From: Dactylis glomerata
Lineage: Eukaryota; Streptophyta; Magnoliopsida; Poales; Poaceae
NCBI GenBank assembly: GCA_007115705.1
Contig: QXEO01002102.1
Location: forward strand, 1,940,509 to 2,004,508
Direction of reading: 5' to 3'
Length of the DNA stretch: 64,000 nucleotides
The position numbers and the translations under genes were made by a program. Under the pieces are notes generated by a model, which saw only the letters and a program-made list of their open reading frames with translations, ran no database searches and had not been told where the DNA came from. This document shows positions 33,136-44,400 of the stretch, one piece after another. Numbering within the stretch: the stretch's first letter is position 1; each line of letters opens with the position of its first letter.

Positions 33136-35661
33136 TGATACGTCTCAAACGTATCTATAATTTTTGATGCTCCATGCTTGTTTTTACACCATTTGCCTAT
33201 TGTTTCATTACACTTAGTGGCACTTTTATGCATTTTCCGGAACTAACCTATTAACAAGTGCCACAGTGCCAGTTTCCTGTTTTCTGCTGTTTTTGTGTTT
33301 CAGAAGTGATACACAGGAAATATTCTCGGAATTGGACGAAACAAGTTCCTGAAGTCTTATTTTACCCGGAAGCTTCCAAAGATCCGAAGGAGAGTAGGAG
33401 GTGAGGGACCAGGGGCCCACACACAGGGGTGGCGCGGCCAGCCCCTAGCCCGCGCCACCGCCTTGTGAGGCCACCTGGCCCCTCTTTTGACGACGCCCCT
33501 TCGCCTATAAATACCCCCCGACGAGAAAAACCTAAGGGCCCGATCAGATTTCCAGAACACATCGCGATATGCCGCCGCCGTCGACCCGAAGATCGGGAGG
33601 GTCCAGAAGCTCTTCCCGGCACCCTGCCGGAGAGGGGAATCGCCACCGGAGGTCTCCTTCATCGCCATGCTTGCCTCCGGAGCGATGAGTGAGTAGTCTA
33701 CCTTGGACTATGGGTCCATAGCAGTAGCTAGATGGTTGTCTTCTCCACTATGTGCTTCATGTTTAGATCTCATGAGCTGCCATACATGATTGAGATCACC
33801 GTTATGTAATTCTACATGTTTGGTTTGTTGGGATCCGATGAATATTGGTGTTTATGATTAAGTTGCTGTACTGAATTATATCTTTTGTTATCTCTATGTT
33901 GTTTATGATCTTGCATGCTCTCCGTTGTTAGTAGCTATCTTGGCCAAGTAGTTGCTAGTGACTCCAAGAGGGGGTATTTATGCTCGATAGTGGGTTCATG
34001 TCTCTATTTCACCTGGGGGAGTGACAGAAACCTCTAAGGTGGTAGATGTGCTGTTGCTACTAGGGAGAAAACAACATTCATATGCTCAAGGGCATATGCT
34101 TTGTTTGCATTACACACTTTGCTTAATACAATTATCTGTTGTTCGCAACTTAATACTTCTAGGGTGTTCGGATTGATATCCCCGGGAGTGGATTATTAGT
34201 CATAGAAAAACCGAAGAGGAGACGGAGTGGGGCCACGAGGTGGCCTCACACCAGGGCGGCGCGGCCAGGGGCTGGGCCACGCCCCCTATGTGTGAGACCA
34301 CCTCGGTCCACTCCTGACGATGCCCCTTCGCCTATAAAGACCCCCCGACAAGAAAAACCTAAGGACCCGATCAGTTTTCCAGAACACATCGCGATCCACC
34401 GCCGCCGTCGACCCGAAGATCGGGAGGGTCCAGAAGCTCTTCCCGAAACCCTGCCGGAGAGGGGAATCGCCACCAGAGGTCTTCTTCATCGCCTTGCTTG
34501 CCTCCGGAGCAATGAGTGAGTAATCTACCTTGGACTATGGGTCCATAGCAGTAGCTAGATGGTTGTCTTGTCCACCATGTGCTTCATGTTTAGATCTCAT
34601 GAGCTGCCCTACAAGATTGAGATCACCGTTATGTAATTCTACATGTTTGGTTTGTTGGGATCCGATGAATATTGGTGTTATGCTTGAGTTGAAGTACTGA
34701 AATTTATCCTTTGTTATCTCTATGTTGTTTATGATCTTGCATGCTCTCTGTTGTTAGTAGCTATCTTGGTCGAGTAGTTGCTAGTGACTCCAAGAGGGGG
34801 TATTTATGCTCGATAGTGGGTTCATGCCTCTATTTAATCTGGGGGAGTGACAGAAACCTCTAAGGTTGTAGATGTGCTGTTGCTACTAGGGGAAAACAAC
34901 ATTCATATGCTCGAGGGCATATGCTTTGTTTACATTACACACTTTGCTTAATGCAATTATCTATTGTTCGCAACTTAATACTCATGGGGTGATCGGACGG
35001 TATCCCCGTGAGTGGATTATTAGTCATAGATGCAGTTGGATGGCGGTCTATGTATTTTGTTGTAATGCCCAGAGTAAATCTCATAGTGATCTTCTTGACA
35101 TATCACGTTATCTTTATTCTATCAATTGCCCAACTGTAATTTGTTTACCCAGCATGTGTTATTTTATCTATGGAGAGACACCACTAGTGAACTGTGGACC
35201 CCGGTCCTATTTACATCATATTGCAATCACCTGTTTACTTTTCTCGTACTGTTTACTTTACTAGCATACTCTACTGTTTTCCACTCGATACACTCATAAC
35301 CTTTGTTTCAAGCAAACCGGTGAGATTGACAACCTCATCGCAAGTTGGGAACAAAGTATTTGTTTGTGTGTGTGCAGGTTCCGCGTTGCTGCTGGCCGAA
35401 GACGAGTCAACAAGTATCGTTAACGGCGCCCTTGTTGGAGTGTTATTAAGCCAGTCTGCATCACCTTCAGTCGTCACCGTCTCTCCTCTTCAAGATCGAC
35501 ATTAAACCTTGGTTTCTTAACTGAGGGAAAACTTGCCGCTACACTCATCATACCTTCCTCTTGGGGTTCCCAACGGGCTGGTCATCACCACGCACAAGGA
35601 CTTACTGCTCCCACGTCAACTACATGCCACAGCTCTTTTCTGGCGCCATCACCGAGTAGCA
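33136..35661 (+). repeat. LARD6 5' LTR (2526 bp, with extra internal segment)
   Basis: Matches the 1702-bp 3' LTR on both sides of an extra segment starting at about 34207. TATAAATA is at 33506-33513 with a GC hairpin upstream. The LTR ends in GAGTAGCA after a primer-site-like TCTTTTCTGGCGCCAT near 35633-35650. Confidence 0.85.
34207..35087 (+). repeat. Extra LTR segment, near-identical to the inverted GP4 5' LTR
   Basis: Starts AAACCGAAGAGGAGACGG just after TTAGTCATAG and runs into sequence shared by all copies, so the right limit is uncertain (35030-35087). It repeats the promoter, hairpin region and U5-like part already present at 33370-34200. It matches GP4 LTR 22436-24150 in reverse orientation better than its own neighbours, sharing variants such as GACAAGAAAAACC and GAAACCCTGCCGG. 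Confidence 0.8.
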
Positions 35662-35671
35662 GCTTCTTTTC

Positions 35672-35689
35672 TGGCGCCGTTGCCGGGGA
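35672..35689 (+). other. LARD6 primer-binding site
   Basis: TGGCGCCGTTGCCGGGGA, a perfect Asp-type site, 10 bases after the LTR end. A related partial site lies just inside the LTR. Confidence 0.85.
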
Positions 35690-37313
35690 GGAAGAGAAGA
35701 CTTCTGCGAGGGGAGTTTTCGCACACACATTCTTTACTTTGTTATTTGTTTTGCCTTACTTTATTTATTTTACCTGCATCGTTTTATATCAAAAACCCAA
35801 AAAAAATTAGAATCCTTTGTAGTTGTTTTTACTTGTCTTGCTTTGTGCAAAATAGTGGTACAAGAAGGAGCTTGTGTAGACTGCGGCTTAGGCTTTTTCA
35901 TGTCATGCTTGATGTCTTTTTGATAGTATGTTTAGTGGTTTTGCTGTAGCATGACTTGTCTCAAATAACTGAGATTGCTTAATGAGCCTTTGAAAAAATC
36001 ATGCGTTGTTTTTATTGTATGGAAGCATTATTTTGGTTTTCTCCTTGATGCTTTATTTGGGTTGACTTGGCGCATGCTCACACATGTTAGACTCTTACAA
36101 AGTCGCCAATAGCCTTCATGATCATTTAGTTTTTGACTTTTGATGCCATCTTATGCTTCTTTTAATGTCGCTTTGTCGCTTTGCATGATTATGGCCATTA
36201 TTGCTCTCTTAGTTGGTCGCTCCCAGTCTTTTGCTAGCCCTCACCTTGTACTGAGTATGAGCTCTACTCGTGCATCCAACTCCTAAAAGCCAAAGTTTTC
36301 CAAAGTGTCCACCATACATACCTACTAGCAATTTGCTATTCCAAGTAAATTTGACTTGCTTTTATTTTCTCTTCAAATTAAACTCTTACCAGTGTTATGC
36401 AAAATTCGGTTAGTAAAGCTCTCACGAACCGGAAGGCACACTTTACTTTTTCCTGTTCTTAAAAATTTGACATTGTGGTCTTTTATGTTGAGTTGTTATG
36501 CTTGCAAGTTGTAAGTTGGATTCTAGCCCAGCCATGCTGTCATGGGGCAAGCTTTCAACATTGCACTTCTTATTTGAGTTGATATCGTGATCTTTTGTTT
36601 ATGGATGCCCGCGGTGTGAAATGAATTGGGAATCTTGTGGGGATCATGGAGTTTATATATGTGTTAGGGAAACGCCGGGCCGCCAATCTAAGCCATGCAT
36701 AATTCATGGTGGAAATTTGCAGCATACCCATGGTGAACATTCGACGACGCATCTCACAATAAAAAGCTAAACAATATAGCAAATAAAAGAGATGTCGAGG
36801 TGTTCATTGTCTGCTTGTCCTGTCATTTTGGTGTGGGCTTGTTCCATGTCATCGGGCACGGAGGTACCCCATTGGCGGTTCTCAATGATATGCATATACT
36901 TACAATGACAAGAGCCTTGCTTGGGACTCTAAGTAAAGTAGCATGAGGTTTGGGTACTCGTATTCACGGGGCACGAGGTTTTCAACTTATGATTTGTCAA
37001 GCATATGCATCATAATTGTTCTCGCATTAACTTTAACAATTCAAGATGCTTATGATGGGGGCAATGAGAGCTCAAAGCCGGTAAGTACCATAATTTTTGA
37101 AGGTTATAAAACTTGCAATCACTGCTTCCCTCTGCGAAGGGCCTTTCTTTTACTTTTATGTTGAGTCACCACCTTCTTTCTTTATGCACCGTTAAGAGAG
37201 CATAGTTGTCATTCTTAGTGTGATATGCATTGTCCCAAAGTTCATTGATTGATTCATATTGTTGGTTTCACTTGTTCTTAAATTACTTGTATCTAGTCGC
37301 CCTCTTAAACTTT
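35690..37313 (+). other. LARD6 internal region, left of SIRE7
   Basis: 35690-35838 is leader as in GP4; from there the sequence matches the GP4 3' UTR (reverse of about 18985 to 17500). No gene is present. It is interrupted by SIRE7 after GAGGT at 37314-37318. Confidence 0.75.
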
Positions 37314-37318
37314 GAGGT

Positions 37319-38645
37319 TGAAAGGGCATTTCCCTAATAAATGTATTTTGGTGTTTGTTAACAATATTTGGTGAATTAACCATTCTATTTAAGTTCTGCA
37401 GATTTTCTAGGTTAATTCAGAATCTCGCGGAGGTTCACCCCAAAAAGGAAGAAAAGATCGAAGCCCGTAGTCCAGTAGTGGAGTTAGGGTTTAGTTGTCT
37501 TATAGGGTGCTTTGCGAAGGTGGAATTGGTGGAGAGGGGATCCTCGAAGTACAGCTGTTGCTACTTCTAGGGCGGAGACTCCGGCCCTGGTGGCCGGAGA
37601 CTCCGGCCTAGGAGTGTCGCCCTAGCAATCCTCCCGGTTGGTCTAAGCAGTGACCAGCCCGGAGTTAGGCCGGAGACTTTCTGTCTCTGGCCGGAGACTC
37701 CGGGTGGGGCGGAGACTCCGGTCCCAGCGGCCGGAGACTCCGGTCTGGCCAGCCAGGTAAGGGTGGGCTAGTGAGTTGGTCTAAGCAGTGACCAGGCCGG
37801 AGTTGGGCCGGAGACTTCTGTCTCTGGCCGGAGACTCCGGCCCTGGAGTCACTTAGGGTGGAGACTCCGGCCCTCCTGGCGGGAGACTCCGGCCCTAGTC
37901 GACCAGCAAGGGCTACATTTCGTGGAGGAGTATATAAAGCCTTCTTCTTCCTCAAGAGAAGGCTGCGGCTTCCACTCTCTCTCCTCCATTGTTCCAAAGC
38001 TTCAAAGCTCAAGATCTCTCTCCCTAGCCAATAGAACTCAAAGCCCTTTTGGGATTTGAGGGAGAAGACCTAGATCTACACTTCCACCAAGGCGATTTGA
38101 TTTCCCCCCTCTCTTTGTTGAGGGGCTTGTTACTTGTGTGTTTCATCGGATTCCTAGCCGGAAGAAGCCGTCCCCCAAGCTTGACTTTGTGTGTAAGGGC
38201 TTGGTGGACCTATTGGGAGCCTCCAATTGAGTTGTGGAGCTTGCCCCAATACTTTGTGTAAAGGTGTCGTGCCGCCTTCAAGGGCATCGCTTAGTGGAGA
38301 GTGGACTCGCCTTTGTGGCTTGTTCACCGGAGAATAGGGTGAGCCTTTGTGGCGTTGGTGGCCTTTGTGGCACCACACCTCTCCAACGTAGACGTACTTC
38401 CCGTAACAAGGAAGGAACTACGGGAATACATCCTCGTGTCTTCGTGTCTCCATTGCGGTGACCTCTATCCTTTACTTGTACCTTTACTTATATTGTTATT
38501 GCTAGCTTGCTTGTCACTCTAGGTAAATTCACTTAGTATCACATCTAGAGAATTTACCTTCTTGTCTAGCCTTAACTTGAAAAGAATTAAAATTATTGGG
38601 TAGCTCCTATTCACCCCCCCTCTAGTCGCTCATACGATCCTTTCA
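37319..38645 (+). repeat. SIRE7 5' LTR (1327 bp)
   Basis: Begins TGAAAGGGCATTTCCC and ends GATCCTTTCA. TATATAAAG at 37931-37939 is the likely TATA box. The 330 bases upstream of it carry eight close copies of the palindromic motif plus two degenerate ones. Confidence 0.92.
37571..37902 (+). repeat. Palindrome array in the SIRE7 5' LTR
   Basis: Eight copies close to CCGGAGACTCCGG (central A on the plus strand), irregularly spaced, and two degenerate GCCGGAGACTT copies. The array lies just upstream of the TATA box. The 3' LTR has the matching array at 48305-48637. Confidence 0.85.
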
Positions 38646-38647
38646 AT

Positions 38648-38659
38648 TGGTATCAGAGC
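38648..38659 (+). other. SIRE7 primer-binding site
   Basis: TGGTATCAGAGC, two bases past the LTR, matches the initiator Met-tRNA 3' end. Confidence 0.9.
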
Positions 38660-38703
38660 GTGGTCTCTTATTCGGGCTTAACCGCCTAAGAGTTTGAGCA
38701 ACT

Positions 38704-41439
38704 ATGGATGGGGATAAGGGTAATGAAACTCCTCCCGAAGATACTCCTCCATCTATCTCTTCCTCTTCAATCTCACGTGAGGAGCATTTGGCATCCTTGG
38801 ACACAATGCAAACCACTATGAGATTGGAGATGAAGGCTATGTTTGAGGAATATTTTGGAAGAAAACCTTCCGGGACCACCGACCCAAACAACACTCCTAG
38901 TGTGGAACTCTCCTTGGCTAAGGTGAAGCCACCTAACAATGGCTCCACCTCCGCCGAGAATAAAGGTGACCTTCCTAAGGAAGATGATGGTCCGGCAAAG
39001 GGTGCTAACATTCCACCCCCTAACACTTACTCACCTCCGCCGGTGCATTATCCTATGCCACACATTAACAACATGGGTTCTCCTCCTAAGCTTGATTCTC
39101 GCAATTTTATTAAATGGCAAGGACTAATGAAATCTCATATTTCTAGCTCATCTACTCATTTGTGGAGGGTCATACAAAATGGCTTTGCACCTCATGATCC
39201 TCTCAACTTGACCGGAAGGGAAGAAGTTGATGAGCAACTCAATGCCACCGCCAAGCATCTCCTTCAACAAGCCGTACCGGATACTCATGCGGTACACATC
39301 AACAACTTGAACACCGCCAAGGAAGTATGGGACTATCTCACTATGCTCTTCATTGGGAATGAAAGTATTCGGTCCTCCAAGTTTGATGAGCTCAAAAGTG
39401 AAGAAAGGGATTTCATTATGCGTGATAATGAGACTCCCGATGAGATGTACCAAAGGATCTTGGCTCTTGCAACGGCCTTGACCGGGTTTGGGTGCAAAGA
39501 CAATGGTGATGACTATATCAAGCGTATGTTCATCACCTCCATCAACCCAAGAGAACCCATGCGATCCGAGATAATCCGTTCAAGACCGGATTTTGGGAGT
39601 ATGACCTCAAATGAAGTTCTTTGCGAGTTCACCGCCTTGTCTATCTTGAAGAAGAACGCGGAAGAAACTAGAGCCCGTGTTCTTGCCGGACAAGAAGTTC
39701 ACAATCTTGCTCTCAAGGCCAAGGTGGTGTCCAAGCAAGGAGAAGGAGAAGAAGAAATATATGAAGAAGAGTGTTGGTCTCCGGAAGATCTCAAGTTTGC
39801 ACTCCATGAACACTTGGCTCTCAATGCAAATACCTTTTGGGATGCCAACAAGCACAAGACGAAGGGATCCAAGTTCAAATCCTTTCCAAGAAAAGGTGGT
39901 GACTCTAAAGTGAGGCATTGCTACAATTGTGGAGGAATCAAGCACTTCATCGCCGAATGTCCTTATGAGAACAAGGAGGACAATGAGGGCCGGCTCGTCC
40001 CCAAGCGCCGGTCATCAAAGTTCTACCCATCCAAGAAGCATGGGAACAAGGACAACAAGAAGAAAGGAGAAAGGGTATTGGTGGTTCATGAGGAGTATGA
40101 CTCCGAGTCCGATGATGATGACTCCCTTGATGAAGAGAATGGAGAAGTGGCCGCCATTGCCATTGTCTCCACACCACCTACATCCCTCTTCAACTCACAA
40201 AATGAGAACGCCATCATCACCACTCGCAAGTGTCTTATGGCTAAGGCCTCGGAGGTAACCTCATCACCTACTCCTTCATCATCACATTCCAATGCTACCT
40301 CTATGGATGATGTGAGTAGTCTTATAATTAATAAAGAACTAGTTTCTTGTGATGATTTTCTTGCTAACATGAAGGGGCCAACCAAGATATACGTTGAGAC
40401 ACTAATGTGTGAACTTGGTGATGCCCATGACACTATCAAGGAGAAGGAGGAGTTGGAAAGATTAGCCGCCGATGATATTGGCTCTCTATCAATTGAGCTC
40501 GAAGAAGAGCAAAACTTGAGGGTCTCTTTAGAGGAGAAATTGTTGGGACTAGAAGAGTCTCATAATCTAATCTTGTCAAAACTCACTAAAGAACGTGACC
40601 ATGCTCTTGCTATGGTCAAGTTGCTTAAAAAGGAGAAAGTTGAATTTGACGTTGGTCATAAAGATCTTCGTGAGAAGTTTGATAAGCTTGAAGATGCTCA
40701 CAAGGCTTTGGAGGGCAAATTCTCTCATCTCACCAAGATTCGTGAACAACTTCAAATTCAACTAACTATTGAACAATCTAAAGTCCCACCAATGCAAGTT
40801 ATTGAAGTTCCGTGTTCTTCTAACTCTATTTGTGATCATAGTGATATCATTGAGGAGAACAATAGGTTGAAGGCCGATCTTGCTAAGGGCCTTGCTACTT
40901 GCATTCAAGGAGAGAAGAATCTCAATGATCTCTTGAACAATCAAAGATTGTTCAAGGGAAAGGAGGGCCTCGGTTTTGTTGCCGAGTCCTCAAAGAAAGG
41001 GGATCTTTGTTTGGTGGCCGAGTCCTCAGAGAAGAAGAAGAACAAGAAGAACAAGAAGAAGACAAAGCCTGCTGCTGCTCCTACTCCTCATGTCCCCTTT
41101 GATATTTGTTACACCGAGGAGGAGTGGGAGGAGCTGAATGGAAAGAAGAAAATCGAGGAGACCGGAGTCTCTGGGTCAAAGGCTCCGGAGTCTCCGGTTA
41201 GTTCATCTACCCCGGAGTCTCCGCCCCCAAAGACCGGAGTCTCCGGCCCTTCTCATAATAATTTTGCAGGAAAATATAATCCTCATTATGTTCTTCTTAG
41301 GGACTATTATGGTGATGTCTATGCTAAATATGTTGGTCCCTATAATGGTTTCATTGAATATGCTATTTGGGTACCTAAGATTCTTGTGACTAACAAAAGA
41401 GGACCCATTCAAAGATGGGGACCTAAAACCAAGAATTAA
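38704..41439 (+). CDS. gag: SIRE7 Gag (911 residues)
   Basis: Particle-forming protein. It starts MDGDKGNETPPED, 45 bases after the primer site. The capsid-type domain covers about residues 110-330 (FIKWQGLMKSHI, ERDFIMRDNETPDEMY). A zinc knuckle CYNCGGIKHFIAEC, with the standard CX2CX4HX4C spacing, lies near residue 405. A long acidic, coiled-coil-like section covers about 530-740, and a Lys-rich tract about 780-800. Near 815-860 the palindrome motif is translated in two frames as PESP and TGVSG. The C-terminus carries the WVPK-type tail usual for Sireviruses. It is much longer than ordinary copia Gags, as expected for this lineage. It ends at TAA 41437-41439. Confidence 0.9.
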   Translation: MDGDKGNETPPEDTPPSISSSSISREEHLASLDTMQTTMRLEMKAMFEEYFGRKPSGTTDPNNTPSVELSLAKVKPPNNGSTSAENKGDLPKEDDGPAKGANIPPPNTYSPPPVHYPMPHINNMGSPPKLDSRNFIKWQGLMKSHISSSSTHLWRVIQNGFAPHDPLNLTGREEVDEQLNATAKHLLQQAVPDTHAVHINNLNTAKEVWDYLTMLFIGNESIRSSKFDELKSEERDFIMRDNETPDEMYQRILALATALTGFGCKDNGDDYIKRMFITSINPREPMRSEIIRSRPDFGSMTSNEVLCEFTALSILKKNAEETRARVLAGQEVHNLALKAKVVSKQGEGEEEIYEEECWSPEDLKFALHEHLALNANTFWDANKHKTKGSKFKSFPRKGGDSKVRHCYNCGGIKHFIAECPYENKEDNEGRLVPKRRSSKFYPSKKHGNKDNKKKGERVLVVHEEYDSESDDDDSLDEENGEVAAIAIVSTPPTSLFNSQNENAIITTRKCLMAKASEVTSSPTPSSSHSNATSMDDVSSLIINKELVSCDDFLANMKGPTKIYVETLMCELGDAHDTIKEKEELERLAADDIGSLSIELEEEQNLRVSLEEKLLGLEESHNLILSKLTKERDHALAMVKLLKKEKVEFDVGHKDLREKFDKLEDAHKALEGKFSHLTKIREQLQIQLTIEQSKVPPMQVIEVPCSSNSICDHSDIIEENNRLKADLAKGLATCIQGEKNLNDLLNNQRLFKGKEGLGFVAESSKKGDLCLVAESSEKKKNKKNKKKTKPAAAPTPHVPFDICYTEEEWEELNGKKKIEETGVSGSKAPESPVSSSTPESPPPKTGVSGPSHNNFAGKYNPHYVLLRDYYGDVYAKYVGPYNGFIEYAIWVPKILVTNKRGPIQRWGPKTKN
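41158..41250 (+). repeat. Palindrome copies inside SIRE7 gag
   Basis: Four copies of CCGGAGTCTCCGG or close variants (central T). They are read as TGVSG, APESPV, TPESPP and TGVSGP, so two reading frames of the same DNA motif occur within 31 codons. Confidence 0.85.
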
Positions 41440-41449
41440 TCTCTTGTAG

Positions 41450-44400
41450 GACATTGCTTCCGAAGGAGTAAAATGGATTATTGATAGTGGTGCCACAAGC
41501 CACATGACCGGAAGCAAAAATATTGTGGAAGATCTAAAGCCCAATACTTCAAATGTCACGGTCTCATATGGTGATAATTCATCCTCTAAGGTACTTGGTT
41601 TCGGTAAGGTGGTGATCACTCCGGACGTGTCCCTAGTGAATGTCATGCTTGTCGAAACCATTGGTTATAATCTACTTTCCGTTCATCAACTTGCTACTAT
41701 GGGCTATGCCACATATTTTGATGGTGATATTGTGGTCGTCATGTGGAGTAAGTCTCTCAAGGTTGCCTTTGTTGGGTATGTCGAAAACGGCTTGTATGTG
41801 GTGGACTTTTCAGAGAAACCCACTACGGCCGCGATATGCCTAATTGCTAAGGCCGACGTGGGATGGCTTTGGCATCGCCAGTTAGCCCACGTCAATATGA
41901 GAGCTTTGCAAAATCTCTACACCGGCGGCCACATACTCGGACTAAAGGATGTTTCTTTTGCCAAAGATCGTGTTTGTAGGGCATGTATTGAAGGAAAGAT
42001 GCATGAAACAAGTCATCCAAGCAAGACTATTATCTCTTCCAAGAGGTGCTTGGAGCTCCTTCACATGGATCTCTTTGGACCTCCCACTTATGCAAGTCTT
42101 GGTGGCAAGAAATATTGCTTGGTGATTGTCGATGACTATTCAAGATACACTTGGGTTTATTTCTTTGAGTTCAAGAGTGAGACCCAACAAACCGTCAAAG
42201 ACTTTGCCACCGAAGTTGAGCATCAATTCAATACCACCATATTGACTATAAGAAGTGACAATGGCACCGAGTTCAAGAACTACTCCCTAAATGAGTTTCT
42301 TAGTGATGCGGGTATCAAACATCAATATTCCGCTGCATATACCCCGCAACAAAATGGAGTTGCCGAGAGGAAGAACCGGACTCTTATGGATGCGGCAAGA
42401 ACTATGTTGGCGGAGTTCAAGTCTCCATACAACTTTTGGGCCGAAGCTATCAATATCGCATGCCATGCCACCAACCGGCTTTATCTCCGCAAGAACTTGA
42501 ACAAGACTCCATATGAAATTCTTACCGGGCAAAAGCCCAACATCAAGTACTTCCGGGTATTTGGTTGTAAGTGTTTCTATGTCAAGAAAGGTGTTCGTTT
42601 GTCAAAATTTGATTCTAAAGCATTAGAGGGTATCTTTGTTGGTTACTCCACGGACTCACATTCCTATAGGATCTATAGCAAGTCCACCGGGCATGTTATA
42701 GAGACTTGTAATGTGAGGTTCGATGAGGATAATGGTTCCTTTGTAGGACAAAGTTGTGTTCGTGATGTAGGTGACGAAATTCCTCCCCAAGCCATAAGAA
42801 GAATGGGTGTCGGATTCTTCTGGCCCATTGAGGGACACCTTTTGGCCGAAGGAGAAGGACAATGCTCTACACATGTGGAGCCTTCACCTGCTGAACACAC
42901 ACAGGACATTGACCAAAGACAAGCTGCACACCCTCAACCTCAAGATCATCCCACCGAGCAATCTTGCCCGGAGTCTCCGGCCCCTGTGGTCCGGACTCTT
43001 CGGCCTATACCGGAGTCTCCGGGTATGGATACCGGAGTCTCCGGGGGTGATCAAGCCTTTGATGAAGATCCTTCGGAATTCCGTGGCTATGGGCCACTTG
43101 ATGATCAAGGCAATCCACTTGATGGTCAAGGCGAGGACCAGAACAGTGATCATGAAGATGATCAAGTAGTCTCTCAAGAATCTCCTCTTGAGGCTCGCAC
43201 TCGCCGTGAGAAGAAGCTTGAGTCCATTCTTCGACGAAGAAGCATATCCTTGGAAAATGTGGTTGGGAGTGTTCGTAAAGGTGTCTCCACTAGGAGGCAA
43301 CTTTCTAACTTTTGCTCTCATCATGCTTTTGTCTCTTGTGTAGAACCCAAGAAAGTTTATGAGGCGCTTGAGGATCCGGATTGGCTTGATGCCATGCATG
43401 ATGAACTCAACAACTTCGAGCGCAACAATGTGTGGACTCTAGTAGAAAGGCCTAAAGATTGCCGTAATGTCATTGGGACCAAGTGGATCTTCAAGAACAA
43501 GCAAGATGCAAATGGCATAGTCATTCGTAATAAGGCAAGATTGGTGGCTCAAGGTTTCTCCCAAGTTGAGGGTATTGACTTTGGTGAAACTTTCGCTCCC
43601 GTTGCCCGTCTTGAATCCATTCGCATCTTACTTGCATATGCATCACATCATAACTTTAAACTTCAACAAATGGATGTTAAAAGTGCATTTCTCAACGGTC
43701 CCTTAAATGAATTGGTTTTTGTGAAGCAACCCCCGGGCTTCGAAAACCCTAAGTTTCCTAACCACGTTTACAAACTTGATAAGGCACTCTATGGCCTCAA
43801 ACAAGCCCCACGTGCGTGGTATGAGCACCTTAAAGAGTTGTTGGTTGATCGTGGTTTTGAAATTGGGGTGATCGATCCCACTCTTTTTACTAAGAAGGTC
43901 AATGGGGAGCTTTTCATTTGCCAATTATATGTTGATGATATTATATTTGGTTCTACTAACAAAGCTTTCAATAATGAGTTTGCCAAGCTCATGACCGACA
44001 AGTTTGAGATGTCTATGATGGGGGAGTTGGAGTTCTTCCTTGGATTTGAAGTTAAACAATTGAAGGGAGGGACTTTTGTAAACCAAGCCAAATATACCCA
44101 AGACATGCTCAAGAGGTTCGAGATGATAGGAGTCAAAGGTGCAAAGACTCCCATGCCAACAAAGGTTAATCTTGATCTCGATCCTAATGGTAAAGAAGTG
44201 GATCAAAAACTCTATAGATCTATGATTGGTTCCTTGCTTTACCTTTGTGCATCTAGACCGGACATTATGTTAAGTGTGGGAGTTTGTGCACGTTTTCAAG
44301 CCGCACCAAAGGAAAGCCACTTAGTGGCGGTCAAGAGAATCTTTCGATATTTAGTGAATACCCCTAACTTTGGTCTTTGGTACCCGAAGGGAGCAAGTTT

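Noticed and set aside
37665..38012. Minus-strand frame rich in PESP and GVSG in the SIRE7 LTR (also 48401-48748)
   Set aside because: It is the antisense reading of the palindrome array. Both LTRs have it because they are copies; no evidence of translation.
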